A DNA stretch of 64,000 bases from Pseudopyrenochaeta lycopersici (GCA_003313425.1 NHZP01000002.1:558001-622000), one strand, 5' to 3'. Shown: positions 10,823 to 24,671, numbered from the stretch's first letter. The notes: a model not told the origin generated them from the letters alone. Translations and numbers: made by a program.

Positions 10823-12663
10823 ATGAAATACTCTCTCATCTTTGCTGCAACCGCAGCTGCGTACGACGCATACGGTGGATATGGCGACGATGCAAAGTCG
10901 AGCATTGCCAAGCCAATTGGTTATACTACAATCGTTCCTGGCTACGGCAAGGACCCCGTCACCGTCACCACTCAGCACCAGCCTTACCCGACCTGCGTTT
11001 CTGCTGGTTACGGCGGCAAGGACTGCAACAAGTGGGAAGACGATACCTATGTCTCCACCACAATCAAGGACTGTGATGGCAAAGATGTGAAGATCACGAA
11101 GACCAAGGACTGTGTGACCCTATATCACACAAAGAAGACCATTACCCATTCAGCCACCGGTAAGTATGACGGATACGCCACACCCACTGGCGGTTACGCC
11201 GCTCCCACCGGGTCCGCTCACAAGAACGGAACCGACGCGAAGGGTTGCTGGTATGAGCTGTATGAGAAGATTGAGACTGCAGAGTACGGCAAACTCGGTC
11301 CTCATGCCCTTCCTGGCTATCCAGGCTCTGGTCTCTACAAGGATGGCGACAAGAAGCAGCCAGTTCACGTCAAAGAATACAAGGGTGGTAAATGGTCCGA
11401 GTATGAGTATGAGCATCACTACGGCAAGCCTGAGCCTGATGTAAGAGTTCCTGGTACGAATATGTTATGGACATGTGCTGATTCTGCAACGTTAAGGTCA
11501 CGACATATGAGAAGCCCGGTGTTTACACCGTTCCAGCCAAAGACATTACTGTCGATTATCCCGTGACTTACCCTGCTGAAGCCACTAAGACCGCGAAGGC
11601 CGGGGAGACCTGTACCTATGGCGGTCAGTACATCGATGCAAAGGAGACTGGTTATGTCACTGGTTATTACGGTGCATACGAGACCAAGGTCTACGGTGAT
11701 AAGACAGTGACTGAGACCGTCGTCAAGTACAAGACCATCTATGTTACTTCTACTGGGAAGTACGAAGTTGTTAAGCCGACCATCACTGTGTACGATCATG
11801 ATACTGAGATCGCCTACCCAACCGCGGGACATTATGAGCCGGGTGTCTATCACCACGAGGCCAAGACCGTAACAGTTACCAAGAGCAACGAGCCATATAC
11901 TTGCAAGTATGAGCAGACCAAGAAGTACGAGCCTACTGCCACTCCCAAGAAGACTGACAACGAGTATCCGTCCTACCCTACCGGTACTCCCGAGTACGAT
12001 GATTCCTATGGTTATGCTAGCCCAACTCCCAAGAAGCCGATCGAGGATGACAAGGAATATCCTTCCTACCCGGTAAAGGGTAACTCTTCCTATGGTCACG
12101 ATCAAGATTCTTATCCCATCTCCACCCCCGTTGCCGTTTACTCCAAGCCCTACAACCCTCAGGAGTATGGTCATCCTGAGCCCACTCCTGTCTATGACAA
12201 CAAGCATTACGACGGCAAGGACTATCCCGCAAAGGCCTCTTCCACCCCTTGCGACGATGACAAGAAGCCCGCTCCAACTCCCGTCAAACCATCCAAGTAT
12301 GACCCTGAAGCATACGGTCATCCCGAGCCAACGCCTGTGAAGCCCTCCGTTTATGAACCCCAGGCGTATGGTCACCCTGAGCCAACCCCCGTGAAGCCGT
12401 CCAAGTATGATCCTGAGGCATATGGTCATCCTGAGCCTACCCCTGTCTATGACAACAAGCATTACGAAGGCAAGGACTATCCCGCAAAGGCCTCTTCCAC
12501 CCCTTGCGACGATGACAAGAAGCCCGCTCCAACTCCCGTCAAACCATCCAAGTATGACCCTGAAGCATACGGTCATCCCGAGCCAACCCCAGCCAAACCT
12601 GATACTGGTTACACCAAGCGTGATGGAATGGTGGAGCGTCGCAAGCGCGCTGTTCTTTTGTAG
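10823..12663 (+). CDS. Tyr/Pro-rich repeat protein, probably secreted or wall-associated
   Basis: Two exons (10823-11440 and 11497-12663) are joined in phase 0 across a 56-nt intron with a GTAAGA donor, a CTGAT branch and a TTAAG acceptor. The product has 594 residues. MKYSLIFAATAAA at the N-terminus looks like a short signal peptide. Residues ~15-200 are rich in Tyr, Gly and Lys, with paired Cys. The middle contains many Tyr-Thr-Val motifs. The C-terminal third is a Pro/Glu/Tyr repeat built on YGHPEPTPV, present about five times. It includes an 85-codon segment (with the DNKHY and SSTPCDDDKKPAPTPVKP motifs) that occurs twice. The end contains KR and RRKR dibasic sites, possible kexin sites. 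No enzymatic domain is recognised; a structural wall or adhesion role is inference. Confidence 0.8.
12157..12600 (+). repeat. Intragenic coding repeats in the repeat-protein gene
   Basis: A segment of about 160 bases starting near 12,170 recurs 255 bases later, near 12,425, almost unchanged. Shorter copies of the YGHPEPTPV-coding unit lie between them. The spacing is a multiple of 3, so unequal exchange would keep the frame. Confidence 0.8.
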
Positions 12664-13546
12664 ATGATATTTCCTTTCTCATTTGTAATGTAGAAGTGAA
12701 TGGAGAGTGGTGGTTGAGAGATTTAGTATAAGACCTAATTGACAATATGCAAGTCTTCGAAAATCAACTTTCTGAAATGTTTTACGGTTTTTCTTTTTTG
12801 CAAATGGTCTTCAGCAATATCAGGATCTTTAGATCAGGTTCGATCTTCCAGCAATAGCCTTCGTCGATATCATTCGTTACCACACTTGCAGATTCCCAGC
12901 ATTTCTATTATCCCACAATCTATTCAGTTCATCTGCTGTGAACGCACAAATACGTTAAGGTTAGGCCCTATGTAATAATACCACTCTTTCCTAGCTCATC
13001 CTAGGGCCACCCAAGAGAGGCGAATATTTAGCCAAGTCAAAATTCCCTCAAAGAATTATACGAGCCCAGCAAAGATTTTACTAGACTTTACAACTACCCT
13101 ACTATAGTTAGTAGTCATTTAGTAACTAAGTTTCTAATATGATATACCCTTAAAGTGTATAATATTCCTTTCATGATTCTGTAAATATAATAAGCTAGTT
13201 GTCAGGCCCTGTGATGCTCACGAAGCTGGAACTGTGAAGCAAGGCTCTAGGTAAAGCCTGCAAGGCTGCGGTTACAGAAGCTTGAATAGCCATGTGTACT
13301 ATGCTATGCACGAGATCAGGTATCGCTGGTTAGATGCATGGCTTGGTGAGCATAGACCTGAGTCCTGACAATGGGTAGAGATTTATAGGGAAATAAGATG
13401 CTTATTGAAATCAATAATGCCTTAATGTGTTACACAGGAGCATAACTATAGCTAATGAGGTAACATAATTATGGAAGTTGTTATTTTATTATACAGTGCT
13501 GAGGATGTGGCATACCCTTTCCAAACAGTGCGAAAGGCTTAGGTAT
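12664..13546. other. Intergenic between convergent genes
   Basis: This is the 3' flank of the repeat-protein gene and of the MFS gene. It holds a possible small inverted-repeat element (13,200-13,370) and otherwise no gene. Confidence 0.5.
13200..13370. mobile_element. Possible miniature inverted-repeat element (171 bp)
   Basis: The segment starts TGTCAGG and ends CCTGACA. About 25 bases at each end form an imperfect inverted repeat, both arms continuing into ATGCTCAC. No target duplication is clear, so it may be a diverged MITE or a chance inverted repeat. Confidence 0.3.
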
Positions 13547-15227
13547 CTACAAAGTGTACCTGAAGCCCTCGAGGCCCTCAATGAATTTGCCACCAGAATT
13601 GGCTCTCTTGTTCGCCATCCAAAACTTCAAGTTCAGCAAGCATGCGATAACAACAATCATTGCTGCTGCGATCATGCACGCGATTATGCCAGGTTGGTAA
13701 TGGGGGGCATCCTGAGTTCTGAAAACAGTTCCGCCCACAATTCCACCCACACCGCCAGCGCCTACGAGGGTAGCAGAACACAAAGCGCGTTTCCACTGGC
13801 CGCGGATGTTGTTTGCTTGCCAGGTGAGAACACAGGGAACATTTGCGTTGGCAGCAGCCGTAGCAAGGAAGACTGAAAACGGAAATAAATATTAGTATAT
13901 GTCTCGCGTCTGGTTCAATCAGGGTGTTACGTACCACCAAAGTAGCGGACACCAACGTTGTCCGAGAAGCCAATCAAAGGAAGGCCGATAAGGGCAAGCA
14001 CACCGTTGGCGATAACCCATGGCGAGCGAATGTGGTATTTATCGCCAGCCCATGCAAATCCTAACATTACGAAGCTTGCAAAGACATACGGAGGTGCTAT
14101 GAGGCAATTGGCCGCCGCCGGGCTGAAACCCATACCGTCTTTTAGAATGATAGGGAGGAAATATGCTATCGCGTAAGTGATGGTAGTTGTGAACAAGAAG
14201 ATGAAGGCGAAACCCCACACCTTAAGATCGAGCGCGCCACTGAGGTACTTCTTCATATTAAACTCTTCGGCCATAACATCATGTCTATCCTTCTCAATGC
14301 GGGCGACGATAAAGTCGGCCTCATCTTGAGTGAGAAATTTCTTCTGCAACTTGCTTGACTTGGCAGCAAGCTCGGGAAAGTCGACGATGAAGTACCATCC
14401 GATGAGACCGATCACGACGGTGATGATACCCTGAAGGATGAAGATCCAACGCCAGCCAGAAATACCAGGTCCAAAGCTGATCGGTGTCTTTGGGGCCTTC
14501 TTTGTTGGGCCATAATGGACCCCGAGCCAATATGCAGCCTGATAACCGCGGCCGCTGAGCAGAGAGAAGAGGTAACCAAGGATACCAGAGAATGCGGATG
14601 ACAGCATACCGATGAGGAAGAAAACAGTGTTCCGCTTCTGAAGCTCAAAGCGCTTGTACCAGCAGGAGAGGAGGTAAGCCGAGCCTGATGAAGGTTAGCG
14701 CTGAGTATCTATAGTTTCGCGAATCCGTGAAAGCCTGCTCTTTCTCTCGACGTACCCGGAAAGAAACCAGCCTCGAATACGCCCAGGAGCAGTCGAAGAG
14801 GAAGCAAAGTATGCCATTCCTTAACGAAGCCGAAACCAATCATGACGGCACCCCAGATGACGACGATGGCAGGGAGAAAAATGCGAGGTCCAAGCTTGCG
14901 TAGGACCACCGTCGCAGGCGGTTGGAGGGCGACGTAAGTGATAAAGAACAGCAAGACTATCAAGCTGTATCGTTCGCCGGTGAGCTTCAGATCTACGCCC
15001 ATGCCAGCAACCATGGCGACACCGAGATTGGTCCTGTCCATTAGCGAGACGCAGTACATGAATCCGAGCGTTGGGATCAATCGTAGATCGACCTTGCGAA
15101 CGATGCTTTTCTGTTGCTCTGGTGTGAACCTATCAATCGCGGCATCATCAGCAGAGTTGTCGGACTTGACTTTCTCGAGGGCATCAACGGTGCCTTTTTC
15201 GTTGGCATAGGTTGGTGAAGAAGCCAT
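13547..15227 (-). CDS. MFS transporter, Dal5/Tna1-type anion:cation symporter family
   Basis: Three exons on the minus strand, 14756-15227, 13935-14684 and 13547-13872, join in phase to give 515 residues. The introns are 71 nt (GTACGT, CTAAC branch) and 62 nt (GTACGT, perfect TACTAAT branch). The cytoplasmic N-terminus leads into TM1 with [16 protein letters not shown], the family's conserved DRTN motif. [21 protein letters not shown] is the loop 4-5 signature. [16 protein letters not shown] and [11 protein letters not shown] are also typical. Members carry carboxylates such as allantoate, nicotinate or biotin precursors across the plasma membrane. I cannot choose the substrate. The ATG at 15227 is preferred over one 19 codons upstream because it starts a normal hydrophilic N-terminus. 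Confidence 0.9.
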
Positions 15228-17713
15228 AATGATGAGATTTCTAGGTTTGACCAAGGAAATGTCGAGGGCGAGATGGCGGATCACCCTTGTGGAGAGAGAT
15301 ATACCCTGTCTTGAAAAGATCGTTGGAAGTGAAGAGTGAGATCATCCTACGGGCAGGATAGACAATGCTCATATACCATAGGCAATGGTGTATCGATTTC
15401 CCCAAAACTTTGCCCCATTGGCTCAATCGTACCCCAGACTCTGCGTAATCCCTATCCGAGGTGTTTACGGGGACTTCTGGGTCCACTGCGACCCCAAGCA
15501 ACAACGAGCCCCAGCATCGAAGTCCCGAACCGGCGATCCCGAATCCATAGCTTCGGAGACCTCTCACGAACCTAGTAAAGGGAGCAGTATCCCAAGCATA
15601 CCAAGCAATATAGCAAGCATTCTGGACCCCAGTAACCTGACGGTGCTTGCTCCGCTATATAATACTAGCGCAAGGCAACACGTTCCCGATGGTCGATCCG
15701 GGGTATGCCGAGCCCTACCCCGCGTCCCAGGTCGTGACACCAATGGGAAGCTAGAGATTGCATTGAAAAGGCGGGATACTTGGTGAGCTAACATAAAATT
15801 GTGGGCTGGGCAGACCCGTTAGCGGATGATCGGTCCAGCGCTACTGCGCACGTGGCGCAAGCCTAGAACCTCCAATTTGCTGAGTTACTTGCCGATATTC
15901 ACTGCCATCTGAGGAGCGGCGGACATGTTCCGTTGCAATAAGGTATCTGGTCAACTTACTGGCATGTGATTGCAATCGCGCTTAAGACTTTCGCATGCCT
16001 CGAATAATGTTCACAAAGTAAACGCTGTTTCCTACCAATTGCTATAGACCCCCAGTATTGCGTGGCATCGAAAGTAATGTTTGGTATTATCAATTAGACA
16101 AGGCATATGCGATGACAGGGTGGGTAAAGGCGATCCACAATTTGTGTAGAAAGCAGCGGGGCAGGACCTCACCCCTCGAAGAATCTCGGTCCTTGAATAT
16201 CTTCAGGTGACCGGACGCACAACAGAATCGCTAGTAGTTCAAGATTAGCGTGCATTATCGATACCAAGATAGTAAGTAAGCCAACAGGTGTGAATGCAGT
16301 CGTACTAGTTGACATCTCGGCGCCCTACCTTGCCCAGAAACGGGGAGTTTGCCACTTTTGTAGACAAAATTTTTGGCGACAGTCTATCAGTGATATATTG
16401 CCAAGTTATGCTCACCTCCAGTGATTCGAAGGGTGATTTTCCTTTGCAGAAATACCATAAGTAATTTAGAGCGGTCAATACCTAGGAGATTCGGTCACCA
16501 GTGCAGAAGGTGTGTTGGAAGGGGTTATGAAGCTTGGTAAGTAGTATATACCGCGATTTCTAGCCTCTATGAAGAGTTGACGTTTCTAATTAGAGGATAG
16601 TAAGTGTGGATGATAGATACTGCGATGAGCGCTATCTTCCCCAGCTTGAGCACAATCAGTGATAGATCTCGCCTAATATTAGGATCTGAAACCAAAGCCT
16701 AGGGACTGGTTGCGGATTATTTCAATATCCCCCATACCAATATGCACTGACCAGTACCGAACCAGCATAAAGTATGCAGAATCATTAATTCGATCATAAC
16801 AGTGAGTAGCGATCATATTGTAGGGTATAGTCTCAATCATGCAAGCAGTCTTCATAGCTCAAAAACACTTCGCATATTATGTTAATACCATAGTTCTTTC
16901 CAGTCAAGCTATGTCAATGGTTCGCGAAGGAAAAATAACGTCGGCCAACCAGGGCCATATGCGAAACTTGCCAGAAGAGACCATACTATCCAATATTTCG
17001 TCATTTTAATGTAATCCTTGGCACGTCAGATTCACAATATCTTCCATATCTTCCATAATCTGTCAAGCTACCTGCGGTACCAAGCTATTCACGTCCCAAA
17101 TATAATCTCAAGCTCCCGCTTCAATTAAATGGAGCACAATATTAGCTATGGAGAATTATTAGTTTTGCACTTTGTCAATAATTGGTAAGGACCCAAAGCT
17201 CAGCCCTCACAACACTGCTAAAGCCGCCCGTCTTTGCCACAATGAGACCTGCAAACCATATGGCGACAGACATTAGGTTGACGATAATTGTGTTAAGCAG
17301 TTTTACAGGGTTATCTTGAAAGTGAAAGAGATGAACAAATGTAGGCCAGGGGCTTCATGCAGCAACATGTACCATACGTATAACCATTCATCCACATACA
17401 GATAACCCTCTCGGGTGTCGCATAGAATGATTCCAACTCGAACCCGCTAGAGGGGAAGCAAGTTACAGCTGGTCTTGGGCCATGGCAATAGTGAGAAGGC
17501 TGACAGGTTTAAATACGAAGAGTATAGCAAGGACAATCGAAACTTATGGCGGGTACATATGTAGTTTATTAGGTGCTAGTTATAGTTGGTACATGAATTC
17601 ATGGGTGTTTTCTGCACTACAACATTGCTCTCACAACCTACCAACCTGCCGAGTGAGACTCAGCTCTAGATTGACGAATGTAAGTCTAAGCCGAATACTT
17701 TTACGCACTCCAG
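15228..17713. other. Intergenic, 2.5 kb
   Basis: This is the upstream region of the MFS gene and the 3' flank of the nitronate monooxygenase gene. The open frames here (for example 15385-15786 and 17482-17808, plus) show no domain and no splice structure. No repeat or RNA gene was recognised. Confidence 0.4.
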
Positions 17714-19014
<1,301 letters not shown>

Positions 19015-19269
19015 CTATATTAAAGAAAGAAGTAAAGTTATCTAGTAAGAGTTTTTATAATAACTATTAGACTACTATTATACTAAAGTATAAGTATACT
19101 ACTATAAAGATCTTAAAAGCTATTAGTAAAGACAACTAATAAGACTATAAGGTTAGTTCTTTATAATAAGAAAGGGACGTAATAGATAGAGAGCTTTAAT
19201 ACTAAGATAGTAAGAGTATACTTCTATAAAGAGTACTAAAGAGGTTTTAAGAATAATTAATATTACTAT
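19015..19269 (+). repeat. RIP-degraded repeat mosaic with partial LTR of the A/F family
   Basis: Bases ~19015-19098 are a decayed copy of ~31854-31938. Bases ~19099-19269 match the first ~170 bases of the LTR at 35458 (same orientation), with most C and G replaced. The piece stops abruptly against TGTGCC. Confidence 0.6.
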
Positions 19270-19294
19270 TGTGCCGATGCACTTAGTAACGTAG

Positions 19295-20378
19295 TGTGCC
19301 GTTGCACAGGGTACCTAGGCAATTAGATAATAATAGGTTTCCTTTGTCAGCGAAATTTAGTAATAAGACTTAGAGATATAAGAGATTTTAATATTATATA
19401 CTATACACTATAATAATTTACTTTAAAAACTAAGATTTTATAAAGTAGCTAGGATATTAGCTATATTAATTTAATAAAATTTTAAACTATTTTACTTATT
19501 ACTTTTAATTAAGCTCTATACTTACCTTTATTTCTAGTAGACTATATAAGTAAAGCTACTTTTATTATTTATATATATTTAATTCTACTATTACTTCTTA
19601 TTTATAATACTAGAACTATAGGATTATACTAAACTACTTTATTAACTCTATAAATAATAGTAAAGCTTAAGGGGCGTAATAGTCTATTCTAGTTAGGCTA
19701 TAGCTAATAAGAGTAGAAAGAGCCTATATAGTATTAAACTATTAACGTTAAAAATATAAATATAAGAGTGCTATATTATAATATAGAGATTATAGGATTA
19801 CCTTAAAAGAGCTAGGTGTCTATTTAACTCTAATAAACTTTTAAGAGGGACAGTGCTATTATAGCTAGCCTTTAGAACCTTTAAGAGGGATAGCGCTATT
19901 ATAGCTAGCCTTTAGAACTTTTAAGAGAGATAGCGCTATTATAGCTACCCCCTCTATATTTTTAGAGCTAAGAGTTAATAAGAACTAGCTCTATTAAGGC
20001 TATATCCTTATTATCTTACTATAATAAATTAAAACTTCTTATAAGATAAGTAGAAGCTAACTTAGTATTAGAATAATAAGAAGAATAAGAATAAAATAAT
20101 AAAGAAATAGAAAAGAGAATAACTATAAATAATTAAGAAATAAGTTAGAATTAGTATAGTATTAGATTTTAGTTAATTATTAGCTTTAGTAAAGAACTAC
20201 CTAGTAGTTATAGTCTCCTTATTTAGTTGTACTAAAGAGCTATAGCAGCCTATTTAGGATTTAGCCTTTAGTTGTCCTTATAGCTAAATTAATACTAGAT
20301 TTACTATTATTTAGATTAGATCTTACGCCTACTATTAAAGTTATTAAAAAATATACTATAGATACTAGTAAAGTACTT
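19295..20378 (+). mobile_element. 5' fragment of gypsy element family C (plus orientation)
   Basis: This stretch begins TGTGCCGTTGCA and aligns along its full length with the reverse complement of about 46,815-48,004. It includes a well-conserved ~50-base GC-containing patch (19,295-19,365), a 40-nt tandem repeat and the start of the gag-like region. It is more strongly RIP-mutated than the 48-kb copy. It is cut at 20,379 by the LTR of element D. A near copy of its first 13 bases also lies at 19,270. Confidence 0.65.
19839..19949 (+). repeat. 40-nt tandem repeat, about 2.75 copies
   Basis: Units starting TTAAGAGGGA at 19841, 19881 and 19921 are 40 bases apart. They correspond to the longer array at 47,239-47,463 in the opposite orientation. 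Confidence 0.8.
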
Positions 20379-20779
20379 TGTTACGAACAGGAAGTGGGAA
20401 GGCGGCGGTTATGAGGATAAGGGAGGAGGCACGGACGACCAACGAGGAGACCGAGCCTCTGAACTAACTGATAACGCCAGGGTCACGTGATCCTAGGAAA
20501 CCTACGCCAAGACGGACTATGTCCTATAGGACGGAGACAAACCTAGAAATCCTAGAGGGGGCCTTATAGAAATCCTATAAGACAATTATATATATAAACT
20601 CGCATAATATAGCCCTATAGCATATTATAATTAACTTAAGATAATCTATAAGTATACTACTATTTAATACTTCTACTTTTAATCTACCTAGTACTGTATA
20701 TCTATAGAATACTCTAAAGATACTAACTAGTTAATACTAGTTACTTTATATTATAACTACTTAATTAGATCTTTAATAT
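20379..20779 (+). repeat. 5' LTR of gypsy element D
   Basis: This LTR starts TGTTACGAACAGG. Its first ~150 bases are GC-rich and lightly mutated; the rest is AT-rich. The 3' half matches the solo LTR at 54,410-54,735, which fixes the 3' end approximately (CTTTAATA region). It is directly followed by a retroelement coding region. Confidence 0.7.
20482..20490. promoter_or_regulatory. GTCACGTGA E-box-like palindrome in LTR of D
   Basis: The CACGTG core lies in the GC-rich U3 part of the LTR. The same core occurs in every other full LTR in the window. Confidence 0.5.
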
Positions 20780-23399
20780 ATTAATTACCCTTAAGATAAG
20801 TAGCTCTAGTAAATACGTAGCTACTCCTAACTCTTTAATAGTGTTTACTAAAGGTTATCTAATTAGTAAGCTTACTATATTTAGTAGTAACTAATAACAC
20901 CTTAAAGGATAGTTACTCTAACTTAACCTCTACTTCTACCTCTATAAAGATATTAATAAAAGTAATAAAGTACTTATTATAATAACTTACTTTACAAGTA
21001 AGGTACTAGAATAAGTTATACTATAATTAGAATAGTATATAGACTAAAGAATTATTAATATAGAAAATATAGAAATATTTAAAGATTAGAATAAGTTTAA
21101 AAAATATATCTAATAAATCTTTAGAATATAGACTAAGAAGATTGTAGTAGAATAATATATATAGGAACTAAAGTAATATACCTCTATTACTAACTACACT
21201 AATAAGTTTAAGCAGTTCTCTATAATTATTAGATAGGATAATAAAGCTCTTAAAAGGATATTCTAATAGAGCCTAAAACTATAGGTTAAAGAAGAACTTA
21301 TAAGAATAGGATACGTTATTACTAACCTTAATAACTTAATTAATAACTATATAAAGATTAATAATAACTTATATAAACTAAACTAAGAATAATAAAGCTA
21401 TAGAAAAGGAAGAATAAGCTATACAGGTAAATAAAAAGGCTATATTTATTACCTTAGAAACACTCGTACTACTAGTTACTACACTTCTAATAAACTAGAA
21501 CTAATATATCTAAATAACGTTAATAAGAAGTAAGAGAATAGGAAGGTAAGGAACTAGAAGATAGACGTAGAGAAGTTAAAAGAGAATTACTATAATTATA
21601 GGAAGAAAGGATACTTTATAAAGAATTATAAGTAAAAGGATAAAGTTACTTAACTTAAAGTTAATATAATTAAAAACTTTAATAATACTTAATTTAGAGA
21701 CTAAGAAGTAGTTACTATACCTAACTATAGTACTAAACCCTTATTACTACTATAGTAGGATAATAACTAGATTATAGAAACTTATAGATAGGTTCCCCTA
21801 AATACTTAGAAAATTAACTAGAATAATAAGACTCTAGTAGAACTATATCTAGGGACCTTAGTTAACTAGGACTAACTACTACTTATAGAAAGTATTAAGG
21901 AAGTATAGGCACTAGATAATAAAATATAGAAAATATAGGGTATATTAGTACTATAGAAAATATACAGTAGAAAATACGTATATATGCGATACTAGAACTA
22001 GAAAATAAAGTATAAACTCTTAAATTAGAATAATATATATTAAGAATACGTAATAGAGAATATTAAGTATATTAGATTCTCTACAGAATAAGCTAAGTAG
22101 TAAATTAAATAAAAAGCTGCAGCCTAAGTAGAGAAAGAATAAAGACTCTTCTAATATAACTATAACTAGAGAAACCTAAAACATAGATTACTGTTATACC
22201 TCTGCTATATATATAACTACTATAACTACTACTACGCTATTAAGCTATAAGAAGGATACTTCCTAACCCTAAAGGGAGCGGGTAAATAGTAATAGTATAA
22301 CTACTAACAGGATAATTATATTAACTACTTATAGGATAAATAAATAATAAATTATTTTCTAGAACATAATAATAAGTATACTATAAATTAAAATATTATT
22401 ATAAATAAATAATATACTAATAAATTATAGCAGACCTATATAAATCTAGGATATAAGCGCTATAAACTAGAAAAAGAAGTAAATAGCTTTAAGAAAAATT
22501 CTTTTTTAGATAGGAACTAAACACTAAACCTTCCTATAGTAAGAAGGCTAGAACTAGATAGCACCTAGAAGTAATACTAGGCTATCTAATAAAAGGAAGA
22601 GAGTCTCTTCTAACTTAGAATAAAACTCTAAAGAAAGGAGCTAAAGGCACTAATAGATTCTAGGTTATAAGCGAACTATATTTCTAAGATAGCTATGTTA
22701 AAAGTAGAGCTATAACCTATCTTAAAAAAAACCCTTACTAAGTAATAGTAGTAAATAGAAAATTAAGAGGGATAGTAACTTATAAGGTTACTACTAGCCT
22801 TAGCCTAGCCTCTAAGGTATACTAGGTTAGACTAGACGTCTTTAGGACAGCCGCCTATAATATTATACTAGGACTACCTTAGTTAAGATACTATAACCTA
22901 GTAATTAACTAGATAAAATAAAGAGTATCTATACATATAAAAAATAACATAAGAATACCTACGTAATAGTTACATGCCTTAGTAGATAAGAAAATAATAA
23001 TAAATATTAAACCTTTATAAGAAGCTAAAAAACAGCTACTTTATTAGCAGCTAGTAGAGAATACTAAGAAAAATAAGAAGTTAGTTACTACTCCTAAGAT
23101 CCTAGAAGAATATAAGGAATTTAGAGATATATTTACTAAGAAGGTAAGAAGAGAAGTACTACTAAAATACTAAGAATAAGACTATAAGATAGAACTTATA
23201 GAAGGTAAGTAGCCTAGGTTTATATTAATATACTGCCTAAGTAATTATAAGCTAGGCGTCCTAAAGAAATATATTAGGAAATTTAAGTCCTTAGTAGGAT
23301 ATCTTATCCTGTTTGCGCTAAAGAAAGATAGAGCGTTAAGGTTATATATTAACTATAAGAAGTTAACTAATATTACTAAAAAAATTTACTACCTACTAC
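20780..23399 (+). pseudogene. Gypsy element D gag and start of RT, riddled with stops
   Basis: Plus-strand translation shows a Ty3-type gag with stops, including KQFSIIIR and EELIRIGYVITNLNNLI. Near 21,590-21,640 is a zinc-knuckle relic in which Cys and His positions have become Tyr. A reverse-transcriptase start with LRLYINYKKL lies at about 23,338-23,367. The coding stops at 23,399, where the hAT terminus begins. Nearly all CAA, CAG and TGG codons have become stops, as RIP predicts. Confidence 0.7.
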
Positions 23400-23723
23400 C
23401 AGGGTTGCATATTTACTAAGTAATAGTAATTACTATTACTAAGTACCTTTAGTAATTACTAAGTTACTATTTAGTAATTAGTAAAATTCTAAAAATAGAA
23501 ACTCTATATTTTTATAGTTCTATATCTAAAGCTTATAATATTTTTATATTATAACTATATATAGTAAATTAAACTTATTAAATATAAAATTTTAACTATA
23601 GATTTATAAACTACTCTTTCTATCTATATTATTATATATAATATTCTAGAAATTTAGAAATAATAGGAATTAGAAAATATAATATAGTCTTACTAAAAAA
23701 ATATATATTAAATAAAAAACTAG

Positions 23724-24516
23724 CTAATCTAAACTACCTAAAGAATTTAAGAAATCTATAGCTTCTAAATTAGAAGCTATAAAATCTTCGTATAAATTAT
23801 AAAAGCTTCTACTTAATTTAATCTCTTCTAGAGTATAAAACTCTTTATTATAAAGATTTAAATTATTTAAAAAATAGAAATCTTCTTTAATAAACTCCTC
23901 TTTTAAAGTAAAATAATTCTCTTTAATAGCTAGTTTAGCTTTTATATTATCTACTTCTTTAGAAGTAATTATAAGCTTATTTATAAAGCTTTTAATTATA
24001 TCTATATATAATTAGTAATAGTTATATATATATATAAATAGATAACTTACTATAATCTTTAAATAAAATACTTATATTAATTAAGTATTTATTAATACTT
24101 TCTAATGTAGTAGAAAGAGAATTATCTATAGTACTATTATCTAGTAAAAATAGATACTCTATTTCTATATTCGCTTTTCTTAATAGATTTATAATAATAT
24201 TAAGAAAGTCTTTTTTAAATAATATTAATTATATTAAACTTACTTAAAGTAGCTTTAACTCTATCTTTTTTATAATAGCTTAGTCTATTTAAATAATAAA
24301 CTATTCTTAAAGTATTTAAATAATCTATAATATATATAGAGTTTTTATCTAATATAAAATTAATATATTTAAATATTATTATTAATAATAATATAACTTA
24401 CCTTTAAAATTTCTATAATTATTAATTATAGCTTTTATAGTAGAGTCTAGTTTAGTAGATTTAACTACTATACTATTATTAATAATAGTAGAGATAAAGG
24501 TAGATTTAGTAAGCAT
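23724..24516 (-). CDS. Accessory gene of the hAT element, four exons, unknown function
   Basis: Starting at ATG 24516, exons 24402-24516, 24244-24324, 24051-24209 and 23724-24001 join in matching phase to a 210-residue frame ending in TAG at 23724-23726. All three introns start GTAAGT and end AG (77, 34 and 49 nt). The third has a TTACTAAT branch site. The 34-nt intron is unusually short, a weak point of the model. The protein is predicted mostly helical and rich in Lys, Asn, Ile and Leu, with EEFIKEDFYFLNNLNLYNKE and LYEDFIASNLEAIDFLNSL near the end. I do not recognise a family. Exon 4 and intron 3 are almost unchanged in the deleted copy at 50,870-51,190. An open frame this long is unexpected in such AT-rich sequence unless selected recently. 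Confidence 0.5.
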
Positions 24517-24671
24517 TTTAACTATAGTTTAAAAAAACTTTAGTAAAATAAAAAGATAAAGTAGATTTACTAGTATATATAGATAGTAGATAAGGATCTT
24601 ATCTTTTATTTTTAAAGAATAAAATAAAAGGTAGTATAGATATATATATAGTTATAATATAGATTCTAAGT

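Noticed and set aside
11419..12576. Long minus-strand open frame (385 codons) opposite the repeat-protein gene
   Set aside because: It mirrors the codon bias and internal repeats of the real gene. It consists of repeated hydrophobic segments with no domain. The plus strand has the start, intron and signal-peptide-like N-terminus.
15385..15786. Plus-strand open frame of 133 codons upstream of the MFS gene
   Set aside because: No domain, no splice signals, Pro/Ser/Arg-rich composition typical of chance frames; overlapping frames on the other strand look the same.
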